Translations under genes and position numbers: made by a program
Assembly (NCBI GenBank): GCA_021772335.1
Contig: JAJFMD010000002.1
Coordinates: forward strand, 166,238 to 230,237
DNA: 64,000 nucleotides
Source: Chlamydiota bacterium
GTDB taxonomy: Bacteria > Chlamydiota > Chlamydiia > Chlamydiales > Rhabdochlamydiaceae
Direction: 5' to 3'
Shown: positions 9,872 through 17,603 of the stretch, piece by piece
Position numbering within the stretch: the first letter of the stretch is position 1
Layout of the letters: each line of letters starts with the position of its first letter
Notes under the pieces: generated by a model
The model's input: the letters and a program-made list of their open reading frames with translations, nothing else
Database searches by the model: none
What the model was told of the DNA's origin: nothing

Positions 9872-10135
9872 ATGATCTTCAGTTTAAACTACACTCAATC
9901 TTACCAAATATATTTGGTAAGACCAGGCTTACAAGAGAAAAACAAGGGTGCCTTTAAGTGTAAAGAGCTTGTAAAGCAATTTAAGAAAGAGGGGTTTGAA
10001 GAAGTTAAAAGAGAAGGAAAAAGCTCTCATACTAAGCTTAGGAAAGGCAATAAAACTGTGATTATTCCTGCACACAAAGAACTCAAAAAAGGGTTAGAAA
10101 AAACGTTAATAAAACAGTTAGAAGAGAGTAAATAA
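9872..10135 (+). CDS. hicA: HicA-family mRNA interferase toxin
   Basis: HicA toxins are small double-stranded-RNA-binding-fold RNases that cut mRNA at the ribosome. Residues about 28-85 are the whole HicA fold: CKELVKQFKKEGFEEVKREG, then SSHTKLRKGNKTVIIPAH with the catalytic-type histidine, then KELKKGLEKTLIKQL. The family is usually about 60 residues, so the first 25 or so are extra. The start is unclear: ATG at 9872 gives 87 residues; a TTG at 9914 gives 73 and lies inside a perfect 20-bp palindrome that looks more like an operator than coding sequence. No ATG, GTG or TTG lies between there and the domain. hicB starts 1 nt after the hicA stop, the normal toxin-then-antitoxin order. Confidence 0.88.
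   Translation: MIFSLNYTQSYQIYLVRPGLQEKNKGAFKCKELVKQFKKEGFEEVKREGKSSHTKLRKGNKTVIIPAHKELKKGLEKTLIKQLEESK
9901..9920. promoter_or_regulatory. Perfect 20-bp palindrome, probable HicB operator
   Basis: TTACCAAATATATTTGGTAA is a perfect palindrome at the 5' end of hicA. HicB antitoxins with a C-terminal helix-turn-helix repress their own operon by binding palindromes near the promoter, and this HicB has such a domain. The site lies inside the longest possible hicA reading frame, which argues for a later true start or for an operator overlapping the coding start. Confidence 0.55.
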
Positions 10136-10136
10136 A

Positions 10137-10562
10137 ATGCATTATCATTTTAAAATACATCGAGAGAAAGCAGGCTTTTGGGCACACTGTATAGAACTTC
10201 CTGGTTGTGTCACTCAGGGTGATACAAAAGAAGAATTGCTTCATAATATGCAGGAAGCTCTTAACACCTATTTAGAAGAGCCTGAGAATTCTAACTACCT
10301 TGCTCCTTTACCTAAAAAATCCGTTAAAAAAACTCGAAATATTACCAAAGTTCACGTTGAGCCTTCAATCGCATTAGCCTTCTCTATAAGAAGACAAAGA
10401 ATTAAAAGAGGCTTTACTCAAAAAGAGGTGGCTGAAAAACTTGGGATGAAAGCGATATATAGCTATCAAAGGCTTGAAAGAAAATGCAACCCCACTTTAG
10501 ATCTAATTGTAAAACTCATCATCATATTCCCAGCTTTATCATTTGATAAAATCCTTCGCTAA
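10137..10562 (+). CDS. hicB: HicB-family antitoxin with C-terminal helix-turn-helix
   Basis: 141 residues. Residues 1-48 are the HicB partial RNase H fold: YHFKIHREKAGFWAHCIELPGC, followed by TQGDTKEELLHNMQEAL, which neutralises HicA. A linker rich in Pro and Lys leads to a Xre-type helix-turn-helix at about residues 85-120 (RRQRIKRGFTQKEVAEKLGM then YSYQRLERK), the DNA-binding part that would autoregulate the operon. The ATG lies one base after the hicA stop, so translation is likely coupled. Convergent with the ankyrin gene; the 17-bp gap shows no clear terminator. Confidence 0.9.
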   Translation: MHYHFKIHREKAGFWAHCIELPGCVTQGDTKEELLHNMQEALNTYLEEPENSNYLAPLPKKSVKKTRNITKVHVEPSIALAFSIRRQRIKRGFTQKEVAEKLGMKAIYSYQRLERKCNPTLDLIVKLIIIFPALSFDKILR

Positions 10563-10579
10563 TAAATTATTCCATAAAA

Positions 10580-11992
10580 TTAATTAATTAAAAATTCAAT
10601 CGACTTATTTTCGACGCCATTATTAATAGGAGGTTGTTCTATTTTTAAAAAGGCCGTCATTTCTTTTTGCATTTCAACATCTTCTTTTATGATGACCCCA
10701 TCTAGAAAATCTTGATTATTTGAATTGCGTGAGACTCCTCCAGATGTCACCTCTTTAATAGTAATTGGAGGCGAAGCTAATTTAGCCGCAGCGACATATA
10801 GTTTAATTTGAGGAAAAATTGTTAACGGTGTGAATCCCTCAATATTTTTAATAGTGGCTGATAGATGATTTTCTGAGATAATTCGGGCACATAGTTTCTC
10901 ATTATGATTCAAAGCAGCTGTGTGAAGAGGAGTTACACCATAGTGATCTTTTGCAATGCGTGCTCCATGATTGAGAAGTAAAAATGCAACATCATCCCTT
11001 TTCTCAAGACAAGCAATATGCAGCGCGCTGCGCCTCTCATTATCTTCCAGCTCGATAATCTCAGGATACTTTTGTAAAAGTTTTGCAATAAAATCAACGC
11101 TGCATAAAGAGATAATATTTTTCCATATGAATTCCCCATGTATATTTACTTGCATTAATGAAGCTCCAGAGTCGAGTAAGATCTCGATTATTCTTTCACC
11201 TATCGCATTAAAATTTACATAACCTGCAGGGGTTAAGCCTCTTTTATCTTTTTTTGCAACTAATGTCTTGTCTTTATCTACCATCAATTTCACTTGATCA
11301 TATGCGTTATGGGACACAGCGCAAACTAAGGGAGAGCACCCATCTTTGTCCAAAGAGTCAATCTTAGCCCCATGCTCGATAAGAACCTCAGCATAGGCGC
11401 AATTATGGGGGAATATCCTATGAAGTAGTGTGCGATCATCTTTATACTTAGCATTAGCATCGCCGTTATATTTTAATAGCAATCTTAATATTGTTTCTCC
11501 ATTTTCAATTATTTCACAACAAAACAGCATCAATATTGAGGAAGTATGTCTCTTGATTTTTTCATTAGGGTTAGCTCCGTGTTCCAATAGGAATTGTGTA
11601 GATTCTTTATCACCTGCAAAGGCAAATTCATAAAGGAAGTAGTCGAGAAATTTTTGTCTATTTGAGAATTGAGGCAGCGCTCTACTAATCGCGATAATAA
11701 GAACTCGCAAATCTTTAATATCGAGCTTATTATTTCGATTATAAGTCCCTGCATTATCATATGAATAAATAACAAATGCAGATAGATGACTAACATTAGT
11801 TCTTACCACTGCTTGCTGGAAGTTTAGACGCTCAAAGCATTCGTAGTTTGATGAACTATCAGTATTATATTTTATTCTATCAGGCAAATCAGAAAAAGCA
11901 GTTGATACCTTCGCAAGAGCTTGAGACTCCTCTTTATTGAGATTGATATATACCGTCCGAAGAGAATCAAAAGCAGGAACAAAAGTACTCAT
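10580..11992 (-). CDS. Ankyrin-repeat protein
   Basis: About 470 residues from ATG at 11992, which overlaps the stop of the upstream gene in a TAATG junction. An open frame continues further upstream to 12151, but that part lies inside the YkgJ-like gene and is rejected. After an N-terminal region without known motifs, about seven or eight ankyrin repeats run from near residue 120 to 400: STQFLLEHGANPNEK, TLLHRIFPHNCAYAEVLIEHG, GCSPLVCAVSHN, SALHIACLEKRDDVAFLLLNHG, GVTPLHTAALNHNEKL and GFTPLTIF. The last 70 residues are unrelated and Asn/Glu-rich. No signal peptide or membrane segment. Ankyrin proteins of intracellular bacteria are often secreted effectors, but nothing here proves that. Confidence 0.88.
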   Translation of the reverse strand: MSTFVPAFDSLRTVYINLNKEESQALAKVSTAFSDLPDRIKYNTDSSSNYECFERLNFQQAVVRTNVSHLSAFVIYSYDNAGTYNRNNKLDIKDLRVLIIAISRALPQFSNRQKFLDYFLYEFAFAGDKESTQFLLEHGANPNEKIKRHTSSILMLFCCEIIENGETILRLLLKYNGDANAKYKDDRTLLHRIFPHNCAYAEVLIEHGAKIDSLDKDGCSPLVCAVSHNAYDQVKLMVDKDKTLVAKKDKRGLTPAGYVNFNAIGERIIEILLDSGASLMQVNIHGEFIWKNIISLCSVDFIAKLLQKYPEIIELEDNERRSALHIACLEKRDDVAFLLLNHGARIAKDHYGVTPLHTAALNHNEKLCARIISENHLSATIKNIEGFTPLTIFPQIKLYVAAAKLASPPITIKEVTSGGVSRNSNNQDFLDGVIIKEDVEMQKEMTAFLKIEQPPINNGVENKSIEFLIN

Positions 11993-12504
11993 TAATTCTT
12001 GTTCCTTTTTTCGATTTTGTAGCCGCAGCCTTTGAGTAGGCGGGGCTTGCCAAAGCATTCGATTTCGGGCCATTTGCGGCAGACAAGAGGACGATACCTG
12101 TATTGCTGGCACTGCCCATTTGGTGCTAGATGACGGCATCCCATCACCCAAATTGGAGTGCCATCATGTTCATAATCTTTTTTGTTGCGGGGGAAAAACC
12201 CGTTTATCTCTGTTTGCCACCAATAATAAATCCGTCCAAAGATATTGCGAGGAGGTTCTATCAGAATGTTACGGCAACAATTACCGCGTCTTTTGCACTG
12301 ACCCGCGCGTTTATAAGGTAGGCGGATAATCTGACGGGCGACTTTTTGCATGAAAAGATCGAGATGGATAAAGGGCAAAATAAGAAGTTGTAGTGTTCTG
12401 CGAACTGGCAAGGGCAAGCGCTGTTTGCTTGGGAGATTTTTTTCATGAAAGGGAGCTGTTTCGCTGCTCGCCTGCTCAAAGAGTAAATTGAGATCGCTTT
12501 TCAT
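11992..12504 (-). CDS. YkgJ-family cysteine-cluster (zinc/iron-chelating) protein
   Basis: 170 residues. The family signature (CxxCxxCC-type, YkgJ) is present as Cys70, Cys76 and Cys77 in QCKRRGNCCRN, then CRHLAPNGQCQQY, RPLVCRKWP and the late ECFG and GCGYK cysteines, which probably bind a metal or an iron-sulfur cluster. Biological role is unknown for the family. The first 60 residues are basic and partly hydrophobic. It overlaps the following ankyrin gene by 1 nt, so the two probably form an operon. It is divergent from the proton ATPase gene with only 9 bp between the reading frames, so their promoters must overlap coding sequence. Confidence 0.85.
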   Translation of the reverse strand: MKSDLNLLFEQASSETAPFHEKNLPSKQRLPLPVRRTLQLLILPFIHLDLFMQKVARQIIRLPYKRAGQCKRRGNCCRNILIEPPRNIFGRIYYWWQTEINGFFPRNKKDYEHDGTPIWVMGCRHLAPNGQCQQYRYRPLVCRKWPEIECFGKPRLLKGCGYKIEKRNKN

Positions 12505-12513
12505 TCTTCAATT

Positions 12514-15081
12514 TTGACTTTTAACAACAATTATACGATGAAAGAGAAAAAGAACAAAGGAATGAAAATGGGTTTAGAAGAGATTAAAAAGATGAACGCT
12601 GACGAACTCTCACAATTTTGCAAGGATCAAGTTGTTGATTCTAAGCAAGGGTTGAGTGTGAGTGAAGCGGAAACCCGCCTTCAGAAATATGGTTTAAATG
12701 CTTTAGAAGATAAAAGAAAAAGCAAATGGGCGATGTTTTTTGGGTTTTTTTGGGGCCCTATTCCATGGATGATCGAAATCGCTGCTATTTTATCTGCCTA
12801 TTTACAGCGCTGGCCCGATTTTATCATGATCTCTGCTTTATTATTGATTAATGCGGCTTTGGGCTTTTTTCAGGAGTTTAAAGCGGATAATGCGATTGAA
12901 GCGCTTAAACAGACGCTCGCATTAAAAGCACGCGTGCTTAGAGAAGGCAAATGGCAAGAGATCGAAGCGAGCAAGCTTGTCCCAGGTGATGTTATCTCAG
13001 TTAAGCTCGGCAATATCATCCCCGCTGATATTCGTTTGATCGAAGGAGAATATCTCAGTGTTGATCAATCGGCTCTTACTGGTGAATCGCTACCTGTTGA
13101 AAAGGCGGTTGGTGATAGCGCGTTTTCTGGAACGATAGCTAAAGTTGGTGAGATGGTTGGTGTTGTCACTGCCACTGGCATGCAAACTTATTTTGGCAAG
13201 ACAGCTAAACTCGTGCAATCGGCCAAGACCATTTCCCATTTTCAAAGAGCTGTGATGCATATTGGCCAGTTTTTGATTTACACCACACTTTCTATCTGCG
13301 CAATTATTTTTGCTATTTCAATCTACCGCATTGATGTAACGCATAGTCTGACAGCCTCGTTTGGAGAGATCACCATCTTTATTTTAGTTTTGGTTGTTGC
13401 AGGCATTCCAGTTGCGCTTCCAGCAGTACTGTCTGTGACAATGGCAATCGGCGCGAATCGCATGGCAAAGATGAAAGCAATTGTTTCTAAACTCATTGCT
13501 ATTGAAGAGCTCGCAGGCATTGATATTCTCTGCTCGGATAAGACAGGAACTTTAACAAAAAACGAGCTCTCTGTTGAAAACATTGCGCCATTTAATGAAA
13601 CCAATGAAGATGAAGTGTTACTCATCGCATGTTTGGCTTCAAATCAAAAGGATCGCGATGCGATTGATGGGGCGATTTTCAGCAAGCTTGGAGATGAAGC
13701 TAAACTTGGAGAATATCAAGTTGAAAAGTTCATTCCTTTTGATCCTGTAAATAAGCGCACAGAAGCTATCATTAAAGATAAGGGACAAGAATTTCGGGTA
13801 TGTAAAGGCGCTCCACAAGTTGTCTTGAGTCTAACAAATCCAGATGAAAAGATGCAGCAAGCCATTGAAACAAAGGTTAATGAGCAAGCACAGCGCGGAT
13901 TTCGAACATTAGGTGTCGCAAAGGCTGATAGTGAAGGAAAGTCGTGGCAATTTCTAGGGTTAATCTCCCTTTTTGATCCGCCGCGTGAAGATACCAAAGA
14001 TACGATTGCCAGAGAAAGAGAGCAAGGCGTGCAAGTAAAAATGGTCACAGGAGATCATGTTGCAATTGCTAAAGAAGTCGCTTCAGCGTTAGATCTAGGA
14101 ACCAACATATTGCCCGTCTCCGATATCTTTGATGAAAAGGTTCTGCCTGCAAAGCGAAATGAGCTACTCGAATCTGCTGATGGTTTTGCGCAAGTGTTTC
14201 CTGAACATAAATTTGAGATTGTCAAAAGCTTACAGAACAACAAACATATCATTGGCATGACAGGAGACGGCGTCAATGATGCCCCTGCACTTAAACAAGC
14301 TGATGTGGGAATTGCAGTAAGTAATGCGACAGATGCGGCACGTAGCGCTGCAGATCTGGTTCTTACGGAACCTGGCTTAATGGTCATTACCAAAGCAATT
14401 GAAGAAGCACGTCGCATTTTTGGTCGAATGAAAAGCTATGCAATGTACCGCATTAGCGAAACCTGCAGGCTGCTTTTCTTCTTGCTTTTAGCAATGCTGG
14501 TTTTTAACACCCATCCCTTAACAGCTATTATGATAATTATGATCGCTCTTTTAAACGATATTCCCATCATGATGATTGCCTACGACCATATGGCTGTTGC
14601 GCCAAAACCCGTTGAATGGGATATGAAAGAGGTAATGTCGATTGCAATTGGACTCGCGATTGTAGGTGTTGTCTCAACTTTTGGACTGTTTTGGATTGGT
14701 GATAGGCTGTGGGCAATGGATTTCGCCTCCAAGCGCACTCTGGCATTTATGGCGATCTTATGCGGAGGGAACTTAACGATTTATCTGACGCGTAATCGAG
14801 GGATGTTTTGGGATAAGCCCCATCCTGAGAAAAAATTCTTCCTTGCAACACTCTTTTCCCAAGTTGCAGGAACTCTTGCTTCGGTCTATGGACTGGGAAC
14901 AAGCGATTTTGTTGGCATTGGCTGGAAATATGCGGGCCTCAGCTGGATCTATATCTTAATTTGGTTTGTGATCTGCGCGATTACCAAATATGGCATATAC
15001 GGCCTACTCGATCTTGCTCGCCAGCATAAGAAAAGCTTCCATGCGCAAACAAGCAAAGGGTATCATTCACATGCAAACTAA
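12514..15081 (+). CDS. P-type plasma-membrane proton-efflux ATPase (P3A)
   Basis: Pumps protons out of the cell with ATP. 855 residues from ATG 12514; ATG at 12562 or 12568 is likelier because AAAGGA lies just before them. The P-type features come in order: cytosolic N-terminus (GLSVSEAETRLQKYGLNAL), a first membrane hairpin around WAMFFGFFWGPIPWMIEIAA, the actuator TGES loop (QSALTGESLPVEK), membrane helices with AGIPVALPAVLS, the phosphorylated Asp342 in CSDKTGTLTKNE, KGAPQVVL in the nucleotide domain, TGDGVNDAPALKQADVGIAV and a C-terminal membrane bundle with LLNDIPIMMIAYD. Wording and length match the plant/fungal-type H+-ATPases also found in some bacteria and archaea. It overlaps ppsA by 11 nt. 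Confidence 0.93.
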   Translation: MTFNNNYTMKEKKNKGMKMGLEEIKKMNADELSQFCKDQVVDSKQGLSVSEAETRLQKYGLNALEDKRKSKWAMFFGFFWGPIPWMIEIAAILSAYLQRWPDFIMISALLLINAALGFFQEFKADNAIEALKQTLALKARVLREGKWQEIEASKLVPGDVISVKLGNIIPADIRLIEGEYLSVDQSALTGESLPVEKAVGDSAFSGTIAKVGEMVGVVTATGMQTYFGKTAKLVQSAKTISHFQRAVMHIGQFLIYTTLSICAIIFAISIYRIDVTHSLTASFGEITIFILVLVVAGIPVALPAVLSVTMAIGANRMAKMKAIVSKLIAIEELAGIDILCSDKTGTLTKNELSVENIAPFNETNEDEVLLIACLASNQKDRDAIDGAIFSKLGDEAKLGEYQVEKFIPFDPVNKRTEAIIKDKGQEFRVCKGAPQVVLSLTNPDEKMQQAIETKVNEQAQRGFRTLGVAKADSEGKSWQFLGLISLFDPPREDTKDTIAREREQGVQVKMVTGDHVAIAKEVASALDLGTNILPVSDIFDEKVLPAKRNELLESADGFAQVFPEHKFEIVKSLQNNKHIIGMTGDGVNDAPALKQADVGIAVSNATDAARSAADLVLTEPGLMVITKAIEEARRIFGRMKSYAMYRISETCRLLFFLLLAMLVFNTHPLTAIMIIMIALLNDIPIMMIAYDHMAVAPKPVEWDMKEVMSIAIGLAIVGVVSTFGLFWIGDRLWAMDFASKRTLAFMAILCGGNLTIYLTRNRGMFWDKPHPEKKFFLATLFSQVAGTLASVYGLGTSDFVGIGWKYAGLSWIYILIWFVICAITKYGIYGLLDLARQHKKSFHAQTSKGYHSHAN

Positions 15082-17461
15082 TCTTGTTCGACCTTTTAAC
15101 GGTTTATCGATCCATGACGTGCCTATAGTAGGAGGTAAAAATGCCTCTCTAGGTGAGATGATTCAGCAGTTATCCAGAGAGGGCATTGCGGTTCCCGATG
15201 GTTTTGCTACAACAGCCGATGCTTTTCGCCTCTTTCTAAAGCACAACAACCTCGATCAACGGATCAAAGAGACCTTAGCCCAGCTTGATGGCAGTCTAAC
15301 AACTTTAGAGCATGTTGGAAAAACAATTCGGGCTATGATCTGCGAAGGAGAATTCCCCGATGATCTCAAGAAATCTATTGAAGATGCCTATTCCGACCTC
15401 TGCAAAAAATATCAGAGCAAAAACTTATCTGTTGCAGTGCGCAGTAGTGCCACAGCAGAAGATCTCCCAGAAGCGAGTTTTGCAGGACAACAAGAGAGCT
15501 ATCTCAATATTCGAGGCAAGGAGAAATTATATGCCGCTTGCCGCAAATGCTTCGCGTCACTATTTACTAATCGCGCGATCACCTATCGCGTAGAAAAGGG
15601 ATTTGATCATTTAGAAGTTGCGTTATCCGTTGGTGTGCAAAAGATGGTTCGCTCAGATAAAGCCGGAGCAGGCGTCATTTTTACAATCGACACTGAAACC
15701 GGATTTCCCAATTGCATCATCATTACAGCAGCTTTTGGTCTAGGAGAAAACGTCGTACAAGGAACAATAACTCCGGATGAATATATTATCTTTAAGCCTT
15801 TATTACACGATCCAAGTGTTCATCCGATCATCGAAAAAACGCGCGGAGAAAAAGAGCAAAAACTCATTTATACAATTCGGGGAAAAGAACCTGTCAAAAA
15901 TGTTAAAACCCCTCGCAAACAGCGCGATCAATTTGTGCTCAGTGATGATGAAATCTTGAAGCTCGCCAATTGGTCTCATTTGATCGAAAAGCACTATAAC
16001 AAGGCAATGGACATTGAGTGGGCAAAGGATGGCATTAGCGGAGAGTTGTTTATCGTTCAAGCACGTCCAGAAACAGTGCAATCACAAAAACTAGTGAGCA
16101 CCTTTGCACAATTTGAATTGAAAGAGCGTTCCAAAATTCTGATTAAGGGATTAGCGATTGGAGAGGCGATTGCTACAGGCAAAGCTCAAGTAATTAAATC
16201 GATCGATGAAATTCATCGCTTTCAAGATGGATCCATTCTTATTACCGAGATGACAACCCCAGACTGGGTGCCAATCATGAAAATGGCTAGCGGTATTATT
16301 ACTGATCATGGAGGGCGTACTTCTCATGCGGCAATCATGAGTCGTGAGCTCAATGTTCCTGCGATTGTTGGAACAGAGCGAGGAACACTCTTGATTCCTG
16401 ACGGAGATGAAATCACTCTCTCATGTGCAGAAGGAGATCACGGTTTTGTATATGAAGGCATTCTTAACTATGAAAAAAGCGAGTTTGATCTAAGCAACTT
16501 ACCAAAGACTAAAACTCAATTGATGATGAATATCGCAACACCAGCCGCTTCGTGGCGGTGGTGGAAACTTCCTTGCAGAGGCATTGGTTTAGCGCGCATG
16601 GAATTTATCATTGATAATTACATCAAGATTCACCCAATGGCACTTCTACAACCAGAGAAAGTCCAAGGACGCAGGGTGCAAAGAGAAATTAATAAGCTGA
16701 CGAGATTTTATGAAGATAAGGGAGCGTATTTTGTCGATCTATTAGCAGATGGCATTGCACGCATCGCCGCTTCACAATATCCAGAACGAGTGATTGTGCG
16801 CTTTAGTGATTTCAAAACCAACGAGTATGCTAATCTTATTGGAGGAAAGGCCTTTGAACCACATGAGGACAATCCAATGCTGGGCTTTAGAGGAGCGAGT
16901 CGTTATTACAATGAACGCTACAGGCCTGCTTTTGAACTGGAATGCGCAGCAATTAAAAAAGTGCGTATGGAAAAAGGCTTGAAAAATGTCACAGTAATGA
17001 TCCCCTTTTGCCGAACTCTGGAAGAAGCAGATCGTGTCATAGATGTGATGAAAGAATGTGGCTTAGAGCGAGGCAAAGATGATCTTGAAATTTATGTCAT
17101 GGCAGAAATCCCTTCTAATATTGTTTTAGCAAAAGAATTTTGCGACCGCTTTGATGGATTTTCGATCGGCTCAAACGATTTAACTCAGCTCGTTTTAGGA
17201 GTTGATCGAGATTGCGAAGATCTAGCAACGCTATTTGATGAGCGCAATCCGGCAATCACCCGAATGATTTCTCAATTAATTCACGTCGCTCATGAAAACG
17301 GGTGTAAAGTAGGCATTTGCGGCCAAGGGCCAAGCGATTATCCCGATTTTGCACAATTTCTTGTGCAACAAGGGATTGACTCGATTTCTCTCAATCCTGA
17401 CAGCATTATTGCTGTGACAACAGCAATCGCTGAAATTGAAAAAAACATTGAAGAGAAATAA
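15071..17461 (+). CDS. ppsA: Phosphoenolpyruvate synthase (pyruvate, water dikinase)
   Basis: Converts pyruvate + ATP + water to PEP + AMP + phosphate, the entry to gluconeogenesis. 796 residues from ATG 15071, chosen over an upstream in-frame ATG at 14990 because the protein then begins exactly at the family N-terminus (VRPFNGLSIHDVPIVGGKNASLGEM) and AAAGGG lies before it. Domains: N-terminal ATP-grasp (VRSSATAEDLPEASFAGQQ), the swivelling phosphohistidine domain with His419 in DHGGRTSHAAIMSRE, and the C-terminal PEP/pyruvate barrel (GFRGASRYY, GFSIGSNDLTQL, VGICGQGPSDYPDFA). Length matches E. coli PpsA (His421). The start overlaps the end of the proton ATPase gene, so both are co-expressed. 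Confidence 0.96.
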   Translation: MQTNLVRPFNGLSIHDVPIVGGKNASLGEMIQQLSREGIAVPDGFATTADAFRLFLKHNNLDQRIKETLAQLDGSLTTLEHVGKTIRAMICEGEFPDDLKKSIEDAYSDLCKKYQSKNLSVAVRSSATAEDLPEASFAGQQESYLNIRGKEKLYAACRKCFASLFTNRAITYRVEKGFDHLEVALSVGVQKMVRSDKAGAGVIFTIDTETGFPNCIIITAAFGLGENVVQGTITPDEYIIFKPLLHDPSVHPIIEKTRGEKEQKLIYTIRGKEPVKNVKTPRKQRDQFVLSDDEILKLANWSHLIEKHYNKAMDIEWAKDGISGELFIVQARPETVQSQKLVSTFAQFELKERSKILIKGLAIGEAIATGKAQVIKSIDEIHRFQDGSILITEMTTPDWVPIMKMASGIITDHGGRTSHAAIMSRELNVPAIVGTERGTLLIPDGDEITLSCAEGDHGFVYEGILNYEKSEFDLSNLPKTKTQLMMNIATPAASWRWWKLPCRGIGLARMEFIIDNYIKIHPMALLQPEKVQGRRVQREINKLTRFYEDKGAYFVDLLADGIARIAASQYPERVIVRFSDFKTNEYANLIGGKAFEPHEDNPMLGFRGASRYYNERYRPAFELECAAIKKVRMEKGLKNVTVMIPFCRTLEEADRVIDVMKECGLERGKDDLEIYVMAEIPSNIVLAKEFCDRFDGFSIGSNDLTQLVLGVDRDCEDLATLFDERNPAITRMISQLIHVAHENGCKVGICGQGPSDYPDFAQFLVQQGIDSISLNPDSIIAVTTAIAEIEKNIEEK

Positions 17462-17603
17462 ATAATTACATTTACTCTTGTTGAGAAGGTTGTGCTGATG
17501 GTTTCGCCCTCAATAGCATTGCATTTTGCAGGCAAAGTATTACACAATCCTTAAAAATAAATAATGAAACTGAACTGAAAACATATTTTTTAAGGAACAT
17601 GGA

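Noticed and set aside
11993..12151. 53-residue N-terminal extension of the ankyrin protein
   Set aside because: It lies entirely inside the YkgJ-like gene in another frame; ATG 11992 in a TAATG junction is the natural start.
13716..14417. Minus-strand frames of 110 and 120 codons inside the proton ATPase gene
   Set aside because: Shadows of a strongly conserved gene, Ser/Ala-rich, no ribosome-binding site.
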